Part shown: one piece after another, positions 56,572 to 64,000 of the stretch
Layout of the letters: each line of letters opens with the position of its first letter
Numbering within the stretch: the first letter of the stretch is position 1
Origin: Boseongicola sp.
GTDB taxonomy: Bacteria; Pseudomonadota; Alphaproteobacteria; Rhodobacterales; Rhodobacteraceae
Direction of reading: 5' to 3'
DNA length: 64,000 nt
NCBI GenBank assembly: GCA_014075275.1
Contig: CP046179.1
Span: forward strand, 1,249,932-1,313,931
Notes under the pieces: generated by a model
Seen by the model: only the letters and a program-made list of their open reading frames with translations
Database searches by the model: none
Told to the model about the DNA's origin: nothing
Made by a program: the position numbers and the translations under genes

Positions 56572-56585
56572 TGGCCTGCACACAT

Positions 56586-57245
56586 TTATTCCTTCGGTGC
56601 CAGACGTTTCAACGCTTCGCGGATCAATGTTGCCACGTCTGCTCCATCATTGGCCCCAGCCGCTTCCGCAACCGCGCTTGCCGCTTCACCCGGCCCATAA
56701 CCGAGATTGCCCAGCGCCGACAAAGCCTCGGCCTGCGCCGAGGTATTTGGGGTGGCAATCGGGGCAACAGGCGCAATCGTCTCGATAACCTCGTCTTCGC
56801 CCACTATATTCGCTGCCGCAGGCCCACCGCCCATGGCCATCATCGCAGGCGCCTTGCCCTTCAGCTCGTTCACGACCCGCTGCGCAATCTTCGGCCCCAC
56901 ACCGGGGGCCGCCTTAACCGACGCCCAGTCGCCAAGCGCAATCGCTCGCGCCACACCGTCCGGCCCAAGCGTGCCCAACACAGCCATCGAAGCCTTGGCC
57001 CCGATCCCCTGAACGCCCATTAGCAGCCGATGCCATTCCTTTTCAGCCAGCGACGTGAACCCAAACAGCTGCAGCAAATCCTCCCGCACCAGCAGGTCTG
57101 TATACAGCGCAACCGCCTCACCGACTCCCGGCAAAGCCGCCAACGTCCGCTCGTTCACGTAAACCACATACCCGATCCCGCGCACGTCGATCATCACATG
57201 ATCCGTGCCGCGATAATCGATCCGCCCTGCAATCTTGCCAATCAT
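56586..57245 (-). CDS. ruvA: Holliday junction protein RuvA
   Basis: Tetramer that binds Holliday junctions and loads RuvB. The 219-aa protein has the N-terminal OB fold ([20 protein letters not shown]), two HhH motifs ([17 protein letters not shown] and [19 protein letters not shown]) and a C-terminal UBA-like RuvB-binding domain. It overlaps the ruvC stop by 4 bp. Confidence 0.97.
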   Translation of the reverse strand: MIGKIAGRIDYRGTDHVMIDVRGIGYVVYVNERTLAALPGVGEAVALYTDLLVREDLLQLFGFTSLAEKEWHRLLMGVQGIGAKASMAVLGTLGPDGVARAIALGDWASVKAAPGVGPKIAQRVVNELKGKAPAMMAMGGGPAAANIVGEDEVIETIAPVAPIATPNTSAQAEALSALGNLGYGPGEAASAVAEAAGANDGADVATLIREALKRLAPKE

Positions 57246-57736
57246 GCGATGGCCTTCGCGACCCGTGCCGCACTTTGCGCCAGATGGGCGTGGCAGATCG
57301 CTATCGCCAGCGCATCCGCCGCATCCGGCCCGGCAATCTCGACGCCCGATAACTGCATCTTCACCATATGCTCGACCTGCCGCTTATCGGCATGGCCAAC
57401 CCCCACCACAGCTTTCTTCACCGCATTCGACGCATATTCACCCACCGTGATCCCGGCCCGCGCCGGCACCAACATCGCAATCCCGCGCGCCTGACCCAGC
57501 TTCAGCGTCCCGGCCCCATCCTTGTTCACAAACGTCTGCTCCACCGCCGCCTCGTCCGGGCAAAAACGCTCCCAAACCTCGGACAATTGATCGAACAGAG
57601 ACACCAACCGCCCGCCCAGATCACCCGTTCCGGTGCGGCAGACGCCATTGCCAATGTGCACAAGTTTCGACCCCGACACGTCGATGACACCCCATCCAAG
57701 AGCCCGTAGCCCCGGGTCCAACCCCATCACACGCAT
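57242..57736 (-). CDS. ruvC: Holliday junction resolvase RuvC
   Basis: Homodimeric endonuclease that cuts Holliday junctions. The 164-aa protein starts [20 protein letters not shown] with the first catalytic Asp, followed by the acidic VEQTFVNKD and the late Asp pair in [15 protein letters not shown]. The ATG at 57736 is chosen because the family starts here; a longer frame upstream is open. Confidence 0.95.
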   Translation of the reverse strand: MRVMGLDPGLRALGWGVIDVSGSKLVHIGNGVCRTGTGDLGGRLVSLFDQLSEVWERFCPDEAAVEQTFVNKDGAGTLKLGQARGIAMLVPARAGITVGEYASNAVKKAVVGVGHADKRQVEHMVKMQLSGVEIAGPDAADALAIAICHAHLAQSAARVAKAIA

Positions 57737-57855
57737 CACCTGACCTGCTCTTTTTTGCTTTGAAATCACGAGTAGCACGAAACGCGAACATCTTCCAAGA
57801 AGTTTGCGCGGATGGGGCAAATTCTACCGATCGAGTGAAAGGAGTGGCCATTTCG

Positions 57856-58719
57856 CTAGTCGTTGCGATCCACGCGCTCGTATGTCCTGACCTTTGCTCT
57901 ACTTTTCGAGAATATTGCCGGAATTTCTATGCGGTTTTCTACGCGCCGAGCGAGACCCGCAACATTCGGTTCGTTGATCGAAACGACGGGCTCGTAACTT
58001 GGCTTAGGGATGGGACGCAAAACGAAGATGAACTCGGATTCAAACGTCTCGTTGAAGAAAGTTCTGTAGCGCAAAACACCACGACAAATTAGGGCGTGTT
58101 CAATTACATTGGGAAACTGAGATACTAAAGTGATCTGCGCTGCAGAATCTCCGCCGAAGCCTCCGCGGCAGGTGACTTCTTCGCCGCCACCAAGGCCAGG
58201 CCAGCGTGCCGGCATCTTTTCTGGAGACTTAGAAACAATTTCCGCTAGACTGCCGTCATTGAGAGTTTCTTGAACATCAGTCTCAACGCTCAATTCAAAC
58301 CATTTTGCGGGTCCTACGCCGGAATTTTTGACCGTAATTATGATATCCGGCACTGTTTGATCCAAATATAGAACAACTTTGATCACATCGACATAGGCGC
58401 GCGTCTGCGCCTCGCCAATGCGTTTGGCTTCTTTGGCCATTTCCTGAGTGGCCCACAGTGTCCTAAGCAGCAAGTATGCTGCAACAATGGTCGCTATCAT
58501 CATGACCCACTGAGCCGCCGTGTCCTCCATGTACAGAACTCTGGGAATCAGCCACCAGCGATGATCGGCTGGGGAATTGATGCCGCTTTTGTCGCCACCG
58601 GCAGCGTCACTGGGCATGCCGTCTGGAACCTGCCCAACGACCACGCCAACAGCGAGGATGCCGATGATCCCTATCGTTAGACCGGTGGCAAGTCCGTTGC
58701 GCCAATGATGGTCAGACAT
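57856..58719 (-). CDS. Hypothetical membrane protein, 287 aa
   Basis: Not a recognised family. Two hydrophobic segments (about 11-29 and 67-87) are followed by a helix (ATQEMAKEAKRIGEAQTRAYVDV) and a beta-rich domain resembling small proteins of that shape found scattered in proteobacterial accessory DNA. The C-terminal domain (about 110-240) has no catalytic motif. It stands alone between ruvC and the DUF1127 gene. Confidence 0.65.
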   Translation of the reverse strand: MSDHHWRNGLATGLTIGIIGILAVGVVVGQVPDGMPSDAAGGDKSGINSPADHRWWLIPRVLYMEDTAAQWVMMIATIVAAYLLLRTLWATQEMAKEAKRIGEAQTRAYVDVIKVVLYLDQTVPDIIITVKNSGVGPAKWFELSVETDVQETLNDGSLAEIVSKSPEKMPARWPGLGGGEEVTCRGGFGGDSAAQITLVSQFPNVIEHALICRGVLRYRTFFNETFESEFIFVLRPIPKPSYEPVVSINEPNVAGLARRVENRIEIPAIFSKSRAKVRTYERVDRND

Positions 58720-59013
58720 TGCAGAAGAAACGCGGCATCAAATCTGCTCACTAAAAAATTCGCAATTCCTAAATTCAATCCCAATCATCATGTCCCCAAG
58801 CTGCCCAAAAGTCACCCCTACTGCTCCGAATCCACTTGTGCCGCCTGCCCACACCCAACTACCACCCAAACTTCCGCCCCCCCCCAAAAACCCACCGTTC
58901 ACAACCCAGCAACACCATCGCCTAAAACCGCCATATCCCCGTCGTTTTCGTGCATTTCTGATCCGAATTTTACCTTTGCTGGCAACAGTTTACGCCCAAC
59001 TTGGACTCATGCA
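58720..59013. other. Intergenic region upstream of the DUF1127 gene
   Basis: About 290 bp without a gene, plus the inverted repeat and leader up to 59126. It includes a run of nine or more C residues near 58880, where sequencing may be less reliable, and pyrimidine-rich DNA on the plus strand. A small RNA cannot be excluded. Confidence 0.5.
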
Positions 59014-59040
59014 GAAATTGCATAGGTGACATGCAATTTC
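59014..59040. promoter_or_regulatory. 10-bp inverted repeat upstream of DUF1127 gene
   Basis: GAAATTGCAT (59014-59023) and ATGCAATTTC (59031-59040) are perfect inverted arms with a 7-bp spacer. It ends 86 bp before the DUF1127 ATG and looks like a dimeric regulator's operator; the regulator is not identified. Confidence 0.5.
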
Positions 59041-59126
59041 AGCGCTTGTCGGAATCACTTTTCAGGTCTACCTGCGCATTAACAGCAACCGGGCAATTGG
59101 CCCGACAACTTATAAGGAAGACTGCA

Positions 59127-59339
59127 ATGGCATCTCTTGATTTCAACCACGTTCCAGGCCGTTCGTTCGCGTTTCACCGCGTCCACGCTGCAGTTTCGAA
59201 CACAATGGCGTCTTTCGCCACTTGGAACGACGCACGCAAAACCCACAACACTCTGTCGCGCCTCAGCGCACACGAGCTGGAAGATATCGGCCTGATCCCG
59301 GGCGACGTCGACGCATTGGGCCGCAAGGGCACTTTCTAA
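59127..59339 (+). CDS. DUF1127 domain protein, 70 aa
   Basis: A small alphaproteobacterial protein. The C-terminal DUF1127 motif (LSRLSAHELEDIGLIPGDVD) is intact; the family has been linked to phosphate and RNA-related regulation. The ATG at 59127 has AAGGAAG upstream. The N-terminal half is rich in His and Phe. A strong terminator follows 27 bp downstream. Confidence 0.88.
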   Translation: MASLDFNHVPGRSFAFHRVHAAVSNTMASFATWNDARKTHNTLSRLSAHELEDIGLIPGDVDALGRKGTF

Positions 59340-59366
59340 GCATTCCTCCCCTCCCTGAGGACATGC

Positions 59367-59404
59367 AAAACGGCCGCGGTTTCATTATGAACCGCGGCCG
59401 TTTT
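59367..59404 (+). terminator. Strong rho-independent terminator after DUF1127 gene
   Basis: AAAACGGCCGCGGTT and AACCGCGGCCGTTTT form a perfect 15-bp stem with a short loop, followed by more T residues. Confidence 0.95.
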
Positions 59405-59443
59405 CTTTGTGCCGTGTCGGAAACCGCTAGCCGCGGTGCTCCT

Positions 59444-59791
59444 TCATCGCACGAGGGAAATAATCTGTTCTGACAGCCAGAGTGTGACCGGATCTGCGGT
59501 CATCACCCAGGCGCCAGCCTGCTCTATTGTATTGCCACCTGCCAATGCGTTTACGCGATCTGCATAGCCCTGTGGGCCCAGCTGAGCGTAAAGAAACCCT
59601 TTGAAAACAAGAATGACAGCCAACATCAGTGCGACACCACGAATGGTCGAGCCGCTCGTGCGCCGTTTAGGTCGCGCAACCACCAGACCGTCGCCATTTA
59701 CCTGTGTCACATAGCCCTGACTCAGTTTTGTGTGTCGTCGATTGATCCGACGCATGCGCCGTTCGAATTCCTCAAACTGATAAGCTGACAT
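59444..59791 (-). CDS. Small membrane protein of unknown function, 115 aa
   Basis: A basic N-terminal half (RRMRRINRRHTKLSQGYVT, then KRRTSGST) precedes one transmembrane helix (about 51-68) and a short C-terminal part likely in the periplasm. No family is recognised, but similar small proteins are found in this bacterial group. It lies between the DUF1127 gene and prmA. Confidence 0.7.
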   Translation of the reverse strand: MSAYQFEEFERRMRRINRRHTKLSQGYVTQVNGDGLVVARPKRRTSGSTIRGVALMLAVILVFKGFLYAQLGPQGYADRVNALAGGNTIEQAGAWVMTADPVTLWLSEQIISLVR

Positions 59792-59897
59792 CTGTCCGTC
59801 TCCAATTGACCGGCGCCCAACCGGTTATCGCAAGATTCAACGGGAATATGGCTTCATTAAGGCGCAAACAGCTTCTGTGACGCGCTTTCGCTTAAAT

Positions 59898-60770
59898 TTA
59901 CGCTGATTTGCGAAGAGTCAGGGTCGTCCAGTCAACAATCTCTTCCGAATGGACGGCATTGAGGCCGAATCGTGCATATTCTGACACCACTTCAGCCGCC
60001 TGCTCATTCAGAATTCCGCTAAGAATGGCGTGACCACCAACTGCCAGCGACTCAGCCAAATCCTCGGCCATAGCAAGCAGTGGCCCCTTGAGAATATTTG
60101 CAAAAATCAGATCAAATGCACCCGCGCCAGACAGATCCGGATGATCAAAGCCCGTCGCTTCAACGCAGCGCACCCGATCTTCAAGCCCATTTGCCCGTAA
60201 ATTCGTTTCGGCAACCTCGACAGCCACCGGATCAATATCCGACGCCAAAACCTTTTCCGGCCACACAGATGCTGCCGCCATGGCCAAAACGGCAGTGCCG
60301 CAGCCAACATCAACCACAGACCTGGCGTGCACACCTTGATCCAACAGCCGGTTCAGCGCCATCAAACACCCAAGCGTTGTTCCGTGATGCCCCGTGCCAA
60401 ATGCCATCGCCGCCTCAATAAGCAGGGCGTGGCGATCCCCCGGCACCTTGTCCGCGTCATGCGCGCCATAGACAAAAAACCGCCCTGCCTCTACGGGCTG
60501 CAACTCGCGGCGCACATGGGCCACCCAATCGCGATCCGGCACCTCGCTGACGGCAAAACTTGCCGCGCCATGAACCGCCGCAAGCAAAGCCAAGGCAACT
60601 TCATCCGGGCTTTCCAAAAAATAGCCCCCCACTTCCCAGCGGTCCTGACCATCTTCAATCTCGAAGACGCCAACGCCAGTGGGGGCAGGCTCCAAAGCCT
60701 CCAACGCCTCACCAAGGGTTTCAGCGGCGGCCTTCCCGGCCAAAGTGGTCAATGCGGTCCATGTGCTCAT
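59898..60770 (-). CDS. prmA: Ribosomal protein L11 methyltransferase PrmA
   Basis: Trimethylates ribosomal protein L11. The 290-aa protein has an N-terminal L11-binding domain and a C-terminal SAM domain with VVDVGCGTAVLAMAA, an acidic DIDPVAVEVAE and the NILKGPL motif (NxxxxP region). A dispersed repeat follows it. Confidence 0.95.
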   Translation of the reverse strand: MSTWTALTTLAGKAAAETLGEALEALEPAPTGVGVFEIEDGQDRWEVGGYFLESPDEVALALLAAVHGAASFAVSEVPDRDWVAHVRRELQPVEAGRFFVYGAHDADKVPGDRHALLIEAAMAFGTGHHGTTLGCLMALNRLLDQGVHARSVVDVGCGTAVLAMAAASVWPEKVLASDIDPVAVEVAETNLRANGLEDRVRCVEATGFDHPDLSGAGAFDLIFANILKGPLLAMAEDLAESLAVGGHAILSGILNEQAAEVVSEYARFGLNAVHSEEIVDWTTLTLRKSA

Positions 60771-60882
60771 ACGCCGCGCCTATGCCATCCCAAGCACAAA
60801 GGTCAACGCATCTTCTTCTGATCACTAGTGCATTGCCAATGCAATGCACTGACGACAGGCGACTGCACGCAATCGCCGAAAG

Positions 60883-60916
60883 GAAAATACTCTGGGGAGG
60901 TCGGGCAGAATGCCCG
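60883..60916 (+). repeat. Dispersed intergenic repeat, copy 7 (diverged)
   Basis: GGAAAATACTCTGGGG followed by TCGGGCAGAATGCCCGA as the hairpin. It lies between msrA and prmA. The TTCTTCTG part occurs apart, at about 60811. Confidence 0.65.
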
Positions 60917-60945
60917 AACGGGGCGAAGCACCCAAACAGTCGCGT

Positions 60946-60968
60946 CTCGGGGCCGATCAGGCCCCGAG
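60946..60968. terminator. Hairpin after msrA
   Basis: CTCGGGGCC and GGCCCCGAG form a perfect stem with a 5-nt loop, 14 bp past the msrA stop. No T-run follows on either strand, so termination is uncertain. Confidence 0.45.
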
Positions 60969-60981
60969 CCCGTTTAACAGT

Positions 60982-61635
60982 TCACGCCGACACACCCGTG
61001 CCAATCGGGCAGGTCACCCCGGTGCCGCCAATCCCGCAATAGCCGCTTGGGTTCTTCGCCAGATACTGCTGGTGATAGTCCTCGGCAAAGTAAAACACCG
61101 GCGCATCCACAATCTCGGTCGTCACGGCCCCATAGCCTGCATCGCCCAGCGCCTCGGCAAACATAACTTTCGCCGCCTCAGCCGCCGCCTTCTGCACCTC
61201 GCCATAAACATAGATGCCGGACCGATACTGCGTCCCCACATCATTGCCCTGCCGCATCCCTTGGGTCGGGTCATGTCCTTCCCAGAACACCTTCAACAGA
61301 TCGTCGTAGGAAATCACCGCCGGATCATAAACCACGCGCACAACCTCGTTGTGCCCCGTCTGACCCGTGCACACCTCCTGATAGGTTGCATTCGGCGTAA
61401 AACCTCCAGCATAGCCCACCATCGTCAGGTAAACCCCGTCCAGCTTCCAGAACATCCGCTCAACACCCCAGAAACAGCCCATGCCGAACATCGCTACCTC
61501 GTGGCCCTCCGGCACATCCATCGACAACGGACGCCCGCTGATGAAATGAGCTTCCGCTGTCGGGATCGCACCCTCGCGCCCCGCTACAGCCTCATCCGCT
61601 GCCACCATCTCGGCCTTTTTCTTGAACAAAAACAT
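60982..61635 (-). CDS. msrA: Peptide-methionine (S)-S-oxide reductase MsrA
   Basis: Repairs oxidised methionine. The 217-aa protein has the catalytic Cys54 in [10 protein letters not shown] and resolving-Cys candidates in the tail ([15 protein letters not shown]). The ATG at 61635 has GAGGAGG 7 nt upstream; ten further upstream codons are open but not supported. Confidence 0.96.
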   Translation of the reverse strand: MFLFKKKAEMVAADEAVAGREGAIPTAEAHFISGRPLSMDVPEGHEVAMFGMGCFWGVERMFWKLDGVYLTMVGYAGGFTPNATYQEVCTGQTGHNEVVRVVYDPAVISYDDLLKVFWEGHDPTQGMRQGNDVGTQYRSGIYVYGEVQKAAAEAAKVMFAEALGDAGYGAVTTEIVDAPVFYFAEDYHQQYLAKNPSGYCGIGGTGVTCPIGTGVSA

Positions 61636-61689
61636 CGCTTGCCTCCTCTTTGGCGTCGAAGACAATATAGGGTCGCACGCCCGCTTGCG

Positions 61690-62919
61690 CTACTCCGCGG
61701 CCGCTGCAACTGATCGTGAAAACACAGTCTCGTTACCCGGTGCCGGATGCCGCGGGATCATCAAGGCCAAAACCAGCGATCCAAACGCCATGCCCGAGGC
61801 CAACACAAACACACCCCCTGGCGACACAATCCACAGATATCCCAACAACGCAGGCAGAAAGACCGCCGCGATATGGTTGATCGTAAAGGCCACCGCCGCC
61901 GTCGGCGCAATGTCCTTCGGATCGGCGATCTTCTGGAAATAGGTCTTCAGTGCAAACGCCAGCGAAAAGAACAAGTGGTCCAACACATACAGCGCCGCCG
62001 CCAGGACCACGCCCCAGCCGAAAAAGTATATCCCGCCATAGGCCAGAAAGACCGAGATCAGCCCAATATATTCAAATACCAGCGCGTTCCGCTCACCAAA
62101 ATACCCCACCGCACGGCCCATCAACGGCGCAAAGATCATATTGGCGACAAAGTTGATCAGGAACAGCGCCGTTACTTCATGCACCTCAAATCCAAACCGT
62201 TCGACCATCATGAAAGCGGCGAAGACGATGAACACCTGGCGTCGTGCACCAGCCATGAATTGCAACGCATAATACAGCCAATAGCGCCGCCGCAGGATCA
62301 TCTTCTTCAACTGCGGCTCAGGCGATTCAATCTGGGGGAAGGCGATCATGCAATATATCGCTATTGCGGCGCAGGCCCCGCCCGAAATCATGTAAACCGT
62401 GTTGTAGCTCAGGTTAAAGAAATCCCAGGTCGCCACCAGCAAACCATAACTTATCAATGACGCCCCCGAGCCGATCGCCACGATCCATCCCAGAATCTGC
62501 GGCGCACGATCCTTGGGCAACCATTGCAATTGCAACGACTGATTGACCGTCTCATAGTAATGAAACCCGATGGACGAAATCATCGTCACAGCCAGCAACC
62601 CACCAAAACTTGGGAACCAGGCCGTCACCGCACTGGCCACACCCAACATCAAGAGCGAGATCAGCCCAAGCACCTGTTCCCGCATAAAGATGATGATCGC
62701 AATCACACCTACTGCGAAAAACCCTGGGATCTCACGCACCGTGTGCAGCCAACCAATCTCAACACCAGTGAACCCGGCCCTTTCGATAACAAAGTTGTTC
62801 AACAGGGCCGACCACGTCGCAAAAGCCAACGGCATCGCCACCGCCATCAAAAACAGCAACGTCGTTGGTCTGCGCCAAAAAGGAAACTCCCGCGCGTCTT
62901 CCAGTTGAACGATCCGCAT
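61690..62919 (-). CDS. MFS-type transporter
   Basis: A 409-aa integral membrane protein with about twelve helices and an MFS-like layout, including a basic loop (RRRYWLYYALQF) between the halves. The substrate is unknown. The N-terminus is cytoplasmic with a short basic stretch (REFPFWRRPTTLL). It lies 54 bp upstream of msrA. Confidence 0.8.
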   Translation of the reverse strand: MRIVQLEDAREFPFWRRPTTLLFLMAVAMPLAFATWSALLNNFVIERAGFTGVEIGWLHTVREIPGFFAVGVIAIIIFMREQVLGLISLLMLGVASAVTAWFPSFGGLLAVTMISSIGFHYYETVNQSLQLQWLPKDRAPQILGWIVAIGSGASLISYGLLVATWDFFNLSYNTVYMISGGACAAIAIYCMIAFPQIESPEPQLKKMILRRRYWLYYALQFMAGARRQVFIVFAAFMMVERFGFEVHEVTALFLINFVANMIFAPLMGRAVGYFGERNALVFEYIGLISVFLAYGGIYFFGWGVVLAAALYVLDHLFFSLAFALKTYFQKIADPKDIAPTAAVAFTINHIAAVFLPALLGYLWIVSPGGVFVLASGMAFGSLVLALMIPRHPAPGNETVFSRSVAAAAE

Positions 62920-63274
62920 GAAACCGCCTTACGCCTAACGGCGCGGAATGCAAACCGTTCCAACACCTAAACTTGGCATCCAACGACCACTGCAAATCCT
63001 TCGTCAACGAACGCCCCAATCAATCCGTCTCCGCATTCTTTCGCTTCAGACCAACAACCCTACCATTCTCGATTTCCGCGTCCGCGCCCTGATTCCCGTA
63101 AAAAAAACAAGCAAGACAGGATCGTCTCTGATGTCGCTCGATGGATTGAAGAAAGGCGCAATTTTTGCACTGAGTGATTCAATTGGCAAAATCAGCGATC
63201 CGGGCGGTAAATCTTGGAGAATGCGTCCAACAAAGAAATTCTCAAAATATTCATACTGCATAGCAATCAGCTGC

Positions 63275-63320
63275 TTCTTTCTGGCGAAAATACTCTCCGG
63301 GGTCCGGGGGTGAAACCCCC
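63275..63320 (+). repeat. Dispersed intergenic repeat, copy 8
   Basis: CTTCTTTCTGGCG, then AAAATACTCTCCGGGG (two extra bases) and the hairpin CCGGGGG-TGAAA-CCCCCGG. Confidence 0.75.
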
Positions 63321-63353
63321 GGCGGATCGACGCGCCGACAGGCGCGGCGACAC

Positions 63354-63368
63354 TTAAGACACTGTTAA
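63354..63368. promoter_or_regulatory. TTAA-N7-TTAA site between the MFS gene and priA
   Basis: TTAA at 63354-63357 and 63365-63368 with a 7-bp spacer matches the CtrA consensus, but no gene starts close by on either strand (the MFS ATG is over 430 bp away). It may be chance. Confidence 0.25.
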
Positions 63369-63415
63369 GAAACACCCCCGATTTGCGGGGTTAACATACC
63401 GCCCGGATCTCCCGC

Positions 63416-63448
63416 ACCGACGCGATACCGACGTAATACAGACAGCTT
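63416..63448 (+). repeat. Array of 11-bp direct repeats, second site
   Basis: ACCGACGCGAT (63416-63426), ACCGACGTAAT (63427-63437) and the partial ACAGACAGCTT (63438-63448). The same two unit types as at 10590-10611 but in swapped order. Confidence 0.65.
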
Positions 63449-63545
63449 GAAATTCTCGTTTTCTCAACAAATACGACGTTTTCGGCAAAGGGCAGAAAAA
63501 CACGCCACAGCCCACCAACGACCGTTGCGTTAACGTTTTGAAAGA

Positions 63546-64000
63546 TCAGTAAAATGACTGCGGATCGATATCGATGGATATCCTTATAGTGTTGGGCATA
63601 CGCACCTGTGCCACCCAGGCCGCCAGCGCTTCCTGCAAGGGCGCACCTTTTTCGGCCTTGACCAATAATCGCACCCGATGCCGTCCCCTGATCCGCGCGA
63701 TCGGTGCCGCAGCAGGCCCATAAACCTGCGCCCCGATCCGACGCAATGGCTCTGTCCTGCCGGCCAAAATCTTCCCGATATCAAAGACTTGCTGAACATC
63801 CGGCGAGGAAAGAACAATGCCCGCCATGCGCCCGTAAGGCGGCACGCCAGCGGCCTTACGCTCAGCCGCTTCTGCCTTCCAGAACTCTTCCTCATCGCCG
63901 CCAAGGATCGCCCCAATCACAGGATGCCCCGGTTGGTATGTCTGCAACAAAGCCGCCCCCGCCTTTTCCGCACGGCCCGCACGACCCGCAACTTGCCGCA
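63546..64000 (-). CDS. priA: Primosomal protein N' (PriA), C-terminal part
   Basis: Replication-restart helicase cut by the window edge; only the last ~151 residues are present. The edge sequence reads RQVAGRAGRAEKAGAALLQT, which is helicase motif VI (QVAGRAGR). The C-terminal PriA domain follows (GRHRVRLLVKAEKG) to the usual end. The rest of the gene, including the zinc motifs, lies outside the window. Confidence 0.93.
   Translation of the reverse strand, partial: RQVAGRAGRAEKAGAALLQTYQPGHPVIGAILGGDEEEFWKAEAAERKAAGVPPYGRMAGIVLSSPDVQQVFDIGKILAGRTEPLRRIGAQVYGPAAAPIARIRGRHRVRLLVKAEKGAPLQEALAAWVAQVRMPNTIRISIDIDPQSFY

Larger units (their letters stand above)
62920..63545. other. Gene-poor region between the MFS gene and priA
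   Basis: About 625 bp without a convincing gene. It holds a dispersed repeat (63275-63320), a TTAA-N7-TTAA site (63354-63368), a CCCCCG/CGGGG hairpin near 63375-63390 and an 11-bp direct-repeat array (63416-63448). The order repeat-then-array is like that at 10466-10622. Confidence 0.65.

Noticed and set aside
62948-63313. 121-aa open frame between the MFS gene and priA
   Set aside because: No recognisable domain; it overlaps the dispersed repeat and has no good ribosome binding site.

Overview
The window looks like a chromosomal segment of a moderately GC-rich alphaproteobacterium of the order Rhodobacterales (Roseobacter group). This rests on gene content read from translations, not on a database search: a ChpT phosphotransferase, a ribosomal protein L21 with a long helix-hairpin-helix tail, the order tolQ-tolR-tolA-tolB-pal-cpoB-tilS-ftsH next to ruvC-ruvA-ruvB, a Tad/Flp pilus locus with an OmpA-type lipoprotein, and a DUF1127 protein.

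Region by region. 0.2-8.1 kb: a DUF3553 protein, chpT, then a leftward gene set (rplU-rpmA, terminator, two GNAT genes, obgE, proB, proA) and a DUF2059 protein. 8.2-10.9 kb: tRNA-Ser(CGA), a gene-poor stretch with tandem 12-bp repeats, and an intact IS1182-like element. 10.9-17.3 kb: dprA with a full CtrA-type box upstream, topA, a CrtA-like gene, the two subunits of a 3-oxoacid CoA-transferase and a small GNAT protein. 17.4-20.4 kb: a flippase-like membrane protein followed by DprE1 and DprE2 homologues, the two enzymes that epimerise polyprenyl-phospho-ribose to polyprenyl-phospho-arabinose. 20.6-21.5 kb: a lytic transglycosylase gene broken by one in-frame TAA. 21.8-32.9 kb: a Tad locus (three Flp pilins, cpaB, cpaC, an OmpA lipoprotein, cpaE, cpaF, tadB, tadC, two TPR lipoproteins, prepilin peptidase), cut into units by strong terminators. 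32.9-37.5 kb: two polytopic GT-C-like glycosyltransferases flanking an AAA ATPase; one resembles arabinofuranosyltransferases. 37.6-42.4 kb: a ligase-associated helicase and PdeM nuclease, a CDGSH protein and an ArsR/SRPBCC pair. 42.4-45.4 kb: fhs-osmC-folD. 45.8-57.7 kb: ftsH, tilS, the Tol-Pal operon, ybgC and ruvCAB. 57.9-64 kb: two unknown membrane proteins, DUF1127, prmA, msrA, an MFS transporter and the 3' end of priA.

The most interesting idea is that DprE1/DprE2, the flippase-like protein and the GT-C enzymes beside the Tad locus form a D-arabinofuranose pathway decorating Flp pili or another surface molecule. Other points of note: a family of at least eight dispersed intergenic repeats (core AAATACTCCGGGG plus a GGGGC/GCCCC hairpin); two copies of an 11-bp direct-repeat array; a CtrA box before dprA in the same window as chpT; and the L21 fusion. 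No CRISPR array, rRNA gene or prophage was seen.
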